Positions 58,959 through 64,000 of a stretch of DNA of 64,000 nt are shown here, in pieces. Under the pieces are notes generated by a model. It ran no database searches, was not told the origin of the DNA, and was given only the letters and a program-made list of their open reading frames with translations. The stretch covers positions 124,001-188,000 of the forward strand of contig JBLDXI010000026.1 of the NCBI GenBank assembly GCA_047495785.1. The letters are read 5' to 3'. This DNA comes from Lepidodermella squamata. Its lineage: Eukaryota > Gastrotricha. The stretch's first letter is position 1; the number at the start of each line of letters is the position of its first letter. Position numbers and translations under genes: made by a program.

Positions 58959-59919
58959 TTGATCGTGAACTGATATATAGCGAGAGTTTCTAGCTAGTAA
59001 TTCTATTTCATTCTATAAGTAATCTATTTCAGAATCATGTGACATTTTAGATAAGATAGCCATTGGGTAATATTTAGATTAGTATAAATGTTAATGAAGA
59101 ATTGATAAAATCAGGATCAAGTATAATGATAGTGTGAATGAAGTTAATTTCTACGCTATCACTGGAAGTGTTTAACAAATTTTTAATTATTTTGGAACTT
59201 GGCGAAGTTGATTATTTCGGCAATATTTAATAGAGAAAATGACGTCACTGTCTTGATTTCTTGGCATTATACATATATCGCCTAGTATCAGTCTTGCCGA
59301 AAGAAACCAACCAACCAACGAGCCAACCAAACACCCAACCAAACACCCAACCAGCGACCCAAACAACGACCCAACCAACAACTCAACCAATCAAGCAACC
59401 AACAAGCCAACTTATTTATTTATTTATTTAAAGAGCCATAACGCCCAGAAGAGGACAGCTCAGACAAGTGATCAATAGAAAAGTAAAGACAACAACAAAA
59501 TTGAAAATCGAAATAGCATAAATAGTAGACTGATCGGGATCACTATCGAAATCAATGCAATGATCAACATAACATGAAAAATATGAAAATATATGAATAT
59601 TCAGCAATCAGAGCAGAGCGGCAACCAACCAACCAACCGCCAATTAATCATTTAACAAGACAAACGAACCACTACGATAATGCTCGGAAAGCCTAAAAGC
59701 CGCTTAATTCCATGCAAAAAATAACTCAGCCATGACAGCTTCCTGACTCCAAAAAACAGGAAGACTATTGGAAGGGACGCTTGACTCGCCGCTTTGAAAA
59801 TTTAAAGGCGACTGATTACGCTCAGTTGATGAGTGCTTAAGCTAATGAAAAATGTTCCTATAGAACGCTCTTTGGCGCTGATTTTATTGTCGAAACAGAA
59901 TCAATGATTGGCACACCAG
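58959..59919. other. Repeat-rich intergenic region with AACC microsatellite
   Basis: About 59305-59412 is a degenerate CCAACCAA/CAACCAAA simple repeat followed by TTTA repeats. About 59625-59911 is one copy of a duplicated repeat whose other copy is at 61548-61835. A minus-strand open frame at 59187-59390 is just the translation of the simple repeat. No gene supported. Confidence 0.6.
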
Positions 59920-61016
59920 CAGGGTAGGAAAATAATTTTTTTTCCCCAATCCCACTTTTTTGAGGGTCTCCATTTCCCCACAAAAAGTGCCTTTTTGCCA
60001 AGAAACTGTCCTAACTAAATTCACAGAGAAACGTGTAAATAAGAGTCACAATTTAAATAAAAAATTATTAGCCTGAGTTGGGAAAACGTGCAAAAGAGAC
60101 GTGCCTGGCACACAAGATATTTTAGGAAATTAAGGAAGTTTTCCTTAGGAAAAAATTAGAATTTTGCATGAAAATCACGTTTCACGTTTCCCCGGTTTTT
60201 TCTGATAGGGCGTTGGGCTTTTTCAGCGTTGCAGAAAGATCTGCTATAAAGACACGTTTTCCTTTCGTCCGGAATTAGAAATCCTTCATGCCAAAATGTT
60301 TTCTCAATTGCGGTTACAAAATTTAAAACTTTTTAACTCTGGGGAAATTTGAAAAACAAATTAGATATTCTGAATCAGCGCAAAAAGTTGAGGTAGGGTG
60401 CAAATTTGCGCGCGATTATCGTCCAAAATGGGGAAGTAATAGGTGAAAGAAAAAATAAATTCGTTCGTGCGTGCGAGCGCGCGCGCGCACTACGCAAATG
60501 AGCTCTCTCTCGAAGTTGCCGTTGACTGTTGTACTGTTTACACTCGTTGCGCAGTCGACGTCGCCGCGCGCGCGCACACGCACACACACACAACAATCGC
60601 GCGCTGAGAAACTTTACCTTTTCTTCCCCATTTTGGTAGATTATTGCGCGCAAATTTGCACCCGGCCCTAACTTTTTGCGCTGATTCAGAATATCTAATT
60701 TGTTTTTCAAATTTCCCCAGAGTTCAAAAGTTGAATTTTACGCATGCGCTTGCCGTTAAGGCTTCCCCAGCGAAAAAAATCAAACCTACAATACGGGAAA
60801 GGATAGGAATTGAAGAAACGAGATGGTTATTAGCAAAAATAGTTTCATTTCCCCACCTCGAAAGCTATGATGAAGAGTAATTTCGTGTAGCTTTCCCAAG
60901 CCAAAAATTGACAAAAAAGACAGAAAATCGCTCCATTTCCCCACATTTTTAGGTCTCAGGAATAAAAATTTCCCCATTCCCACTGGGATCGTGGGATGGC
61001 AGATTTTCCTAGCCTG
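59920..61016. mobile_element. hAT-type non-autonomous transposon with 8-bp target duplication
   Basis: The left end is CAGGGTAGGAAAAT and the right end, inverted, is CAGGCTAGGAAAAT. The direct repeat CACACCAG flanks it at 59912-59919 and 61017-61024, the 8-bp target duplication expected of hAT elements. Inside, inverted arms of about 110 bp (about 60325-60436 and 60623-60735) form a large hairpin around a GCGCGC/CACACA-rich core. No transposase is encoded. The insertion interrupts a repeat whose uninterrupted version lies at 61548-61835. Confidence 0.88.
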
Positions 61017-61150
61017 CACACCAGCGCTGACGGTTTGGAGTTAATTCAGCAAGCAAAGGAGCAAAGTTTCAATAAAAACTGCTGCTTTATACAATTAATT
61101 AAAGGCAACGATGCGTGACTATAGTTATACTGGATCTCGCAAGTCCGCCG

Positions 61151-61547
61151 AATCGTTAACTCATTTGGTATACCGTATATAGCGGAATATAAGGGAGGAC
61201 CTAATAATTACAAGGGAGGACCTATTTAGAGGAACGGGTTGCAAGACATTTGAAGTAATTAATGGGACAGGCCAAATTTCAGAGAGGGTCTGACAACATG
61301 CATGACGGTGATACATAGAGACAAAAGGGTTTCAAAATCGTGATCAGGGCCTTCGAAATATGTTTTCTTCCGCAGGTAAAAAAATCGGCAGTGAAATTAA
61401 GGGTCAATGTGAAATATGTATTACGGCATTTTTTCCTGACATTATACCTACAGCCTGCAGATATCACGGAGACGATCCTATATAATTTATTTATTTTATA
61501 ACCGGTCTTTGTCCAGCATAGAGGACATAATATACAGCCTTGCCGGA
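61151..61547. other. Intergenic spacer
   Basis: Between the two copies of the duplicated repeat. No coding potential; contains a local GGGAGGACCTA duplication at about 61193 and 61214. Confidence 0.4.
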
Positions 61548-61835
61548 AGGAGCCAACCAACCGGAACAAGACAAACGAACCTTTACAATAAAGCTCGGAA
61601 AGCCTAAATACCGCTTAATTCCATGCAAAAAATTAACTCGAACCCAGCCTTTTTGGAGCGGATTCTATTGTGGGAACAGAATCATGGATTAAGACTCCAC
61701 TGATTTGGAGTTGATTAAGCAAGCGAAGCAACAAGCGGCAGAACCAGCAAAATTTCAATATAAACTGGCTGTTTTTTTACAATTAATTAGGCAACGATGC
61801 GTGACCACTCACAGTTTCTCGCAAATCGACCGAAT
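61548..61835. repeat. Second copy of a duplicated repeat, without the hAT insertion
   Basis: It matches about 59625-59911 joined to 61025-61130. Shared landmarks are ACAAGACAAACGAACC, GCTCGGAAAGCCTAAA, CCGCTTAATTCCATGCAAAA, ACAGAATCA, TTTGGAGTT and GGCAACGATGCGTGAC. At the point where the first copy contains the transposon this copy is uninterrupted, so it preserves the pre-insertion arrangement. Confidence 0.82.
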
Positions 61836-62736
61836 CGTTAATTCTTCGTTGACGTTTTCTCAGAATCAACTTTTCGATAATAAAACTCAAAATTGAAACC
61901 CATTACCAACCTTTTGTTTGGGCGAACTTTTTTTGAGACTATACCGATAAGCCAAAAATGGTACGCAACCTTCTTGCTTTCAATCATTGATTTCCAATCA
62001 TTTTACTAGTTTTTGGGCCGGATACAGATTACAGATTTTTAGCTATAAGAGTACAACAACTTTATACCATAAAATAGACCCGTCCCATCTTATGGTTTAT
62101 GTAGGTACAAGGTCATGAAATAAGGTCTTTACCGCATTTTAGCCGGCTTTGAGTCGAAAGTCACTGGATGCGAGAAAGCTAACGCTATCTTTCTTATGAT
62201 TTTTCTGATAGAGTGTCCAAAAATATATGAACCAAGTCTCCGCAATTTCTCAGTTTCATCGATATGATCAGGCGACCACGAAATGGGACCCGTGGCTACA
62301 TCGGTGGTCGCTATTCCAAGTTTCTAGAAGCTCAGATCTAAATAAATTTAATGTTTGCCTGAAAAAGCCTCGATCAGCCGCCTTAATGCTACTGAGCTCT
62401 GAGGCCAGCCGGCCGCAAACGGCCGATAAAACCGAGTTTGCGCACCACTGCCCTATGACCAATATTGCTCGATGAACTATAGGACAATCAGAAAATAAAC
62501 AATACAGGTGGTTTATCTCGCAGTTTCAGACGTCGCTAAAACGTCGCGACTCGCCAAAAAATAGAACGCTCGACAAGAGATAAGATAACACGGCTTGAAT
62601 ATTGTACGAACAATTCTCAGATCTATTCGTCCTACGCTTGAAGTTATCAGAACTCCAGGTTTCGAATCATCAAGGTGGGTATTTAAGGCCGCGCAAAGCT
62701 AACATTTAACTATTAGTTGAAATCCTTAGCTCAAAC
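61836..62736. other. Intergenic region upstream of a membrane-protein gene
   Basis: AT-rich apart from a short more GC-rich stretch near 62270-62480 that is open on both strands with no family features. The last part should be the promoter of the gene at 62737, with TATTTAAGG at about 62679. Confidence 0.4.
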
Positions 62737-63657
62737 ATGACTGAATTGCAGAAACCAAGCGATTTACCAGTAAAGAACCCGGCTAATCCGCCAAACGAAA
62801 GCATTGATGACGAGGACTGTTGGTTTTCGATGACTGCTCGTCTTCGGATGAATGGCCGCTATGGCGTGTTCAGAATTTTCCAGGCTGTATGTTTCGAATA
62901 GATTCTGGCCTATTCTTTTCAGAGCTGGAAAACTTGCAGAAATGGCGCACCAGGTGCGTAGGAATTTTTGGGAAAAGTAGGCAATTTTGGCTCAGGAAAC
63001 AGTCAAAAGTTGAAGGAAGTGGTAGTTTAGTAGGAAATTTCAAAATAAAATCGGCGCGTAGGAAATCCTGCAGGTTTTCCAGCTCTGATTCTTTTATATG
63101 CTTCAATTTCTGATTTATAGTCATACGAAGCTTTGGCAGCAATTATGTGTATCATTACAATCCTGGTTTATGACGAGAACAAGTGGTTCTACTGGTCTTG
63201 GCTGATAGCTTTACCGCTTATTACAATCATTTATCACCTCATTCAGCTTTGCCATCCAAAGAAACGAGTAACGAAATGCGGTTGCTTTGACGGCGGGTCG
63301 GACGCTGCCTTTGGAATCCTATATCTTCTTCATGGAGTCGCTCAATATCTGATATACTTGAAATACTACACAATGAATTCATCTGACAATATGTTCGGGC
63401 TCTTTGTTTTCCAGCTGGTGAGTCATCGGCGAAATTAACGCGGAATTTTCAACAATTTTCTGTTTTTTTAGGTGTCTGATGCTATCGTTGCCATCACCTA
63501 TCTTTTCTTCGCTGTTGATATTTTTTGCATCAATTTCGTCGAATGGGACAAAGCATACGGCTTCTGCTGTTGCGAAGTGAATGAATTGGATGAATCAGTC
63601 GATATGGCTATCACGGCGATCGCAATTCACAGCGCCAGCGGCATGCACTTTGGTTGA
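62737..63657 (+). CDS. Four-pass membrane protein, family paralogue B
   Basis: Exons 62737-62886, 63121-63417 and 63472-63657 join in phase 0 to 210 residues. The N-terminal 30 residues are polar (MTELQKPSDLPVKNP), followed by ARLRMNGRYGVFRIFQA, which matches paralogue A. Four hydrophobic segments follow (ALAAIMCIITILVY, WSWLIALPLITIIYHLI, FGILYLLHGVAQYLIYL, VFQLVSDAIVAITYLFF), with a cytosolic-type loop LCHPKKRVTKCGCFDGGS. The C-terminal FCCCEVNE could be a palmitoylation site. A mobile-element copy begins eight bases after the stop codon and would form most of the 3' untranslated region. Confidence 0.75.
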
Positions 63658-63664
63658 TAATATT

Positions 63665-64000
63665 CATATTACTCTAGGCGAAGCTCACATAATAACATAA
63701 TAACATAATAAGAAACCGCTTATTTAAGGGGGATTTTTTAATTTTTACTGTGAGCACCGAAGGTGCGAAAACCTTGCCCCGCCGAGAAACGCGAGCGCAG
63801 CGAGCATCACGGGGCAAGGTTTTCGCCCGAGCAAAGCGAGGGGACGCTGATTTCATCGAGCGAAGCGAGAAAAAGCACTTGAAACTCTTCGAGCGAAGCG
63901 AGATCACTTTTCTTGTTTCAGCATGAAATTCGTTCAAAAATGCCGTTTTCATCGTACAGTTTTAATGTTGATTTTTTAAAGTCGCATTTCACACCAGAAA
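63665..64000. mobile_element. Left part of a second copy of the 2.3-kb TIR element
   Basis: From CATATTACTCTAGGCGAAGC onward it is nearly identical to 20290-20630 (a few substitutions, such as TTTATACAGTG versus TTTTTACTGTG). It is cut by the window end. The high identity of the two copies, about 43 kb apart, points to recent mobility. It abuts the end of the four-pass membrane protein gene. Confidence 0.88.

Noticed and set aside
59305-59412. CCAACCAA-type repeat considered as a telomere-like tract
   Set aside because: It is a degenerate AACC/CAAA microsatellite, not a regular TTAGGC, TTAGGG or similar array, and lies internal to other repeats.

Overview
The window is animal nuclear DNA. 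The genes are split by many short (about 45-70 bp) GT-AG introns and encode animal families: nuclear receptors, RBR ubiquitin ligases, sushi-domain and C2-domain proteins. The rest is AT-rich intergenic DNA and transposon debris. A dense tandem cluster of divergent nuclear receptors and very compact gene structures fit a small-genome ecdysozoan. A nematode is my first guess and a tardigrade cannot be excluded; I cannot name a species.

1-11.27 kb is one large DNA transposon. Its ends are inverted repeats that match by eye over about 330 bp (position p pairs with 11267-p). They are built from a 174-bp unit that has expanded into a tandem array of about a dozen copies at the left end. Between the ends lie two minus-strand genes: a MULE-like transposase (7314-9884) and a seven-exon gene (2815-6324) whose first half has the Cys box, CxxC pairs and GHY box of a ubiquitin-specific-protease-like cysteine peptidase.

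13.8-23.2 kb holds a tandem pair of two-exon RBR E3 ligase genes with C-terminal hydrophobic segments. The long intron of the second carries a 2.3-kb terminal-inverted-repeat element with a further inverted repeat nested in it. The same element begins again at 63665 and runs off the window. A small secreted 10-cysteine peptide gene follows at 23.55 kb.

26.4-38.1 kb holds a five-sushi-domain extracellular protein, an intronless multi-pass membrane protein, and C2A-like and C2B-like gene halves (one synaptotagmin-like gene, or two genes) with an opposite-strand membrane-protein gene between them.

38.6-57.3 kb is an array of eight nuclear receptor genes, all on the minus strand. They share intron positions and an unusual DNA-binding domain with an enlarged second zinc finger. 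Interspersed are a four-cysteine secreted peptide, a reverse-transcriptase fragment, a secreted repeat protein with dibasic sites and a four-pass membrane protein. Two tandem intronless GNAT acetyltransferase genes of bacterial appearance follow (57.4-59.0 kb).

59-64 kb is mostly repeats. It includes a clear 1.1-kb hAT-type non-autonomous transposon with an 8-bp target-site duplication, whose pre-insertion site survives in a nearby duplicate. A second four-pass membrane protein gene (62.7-63.7 kb) is a paralogue of the one at 50 kb.
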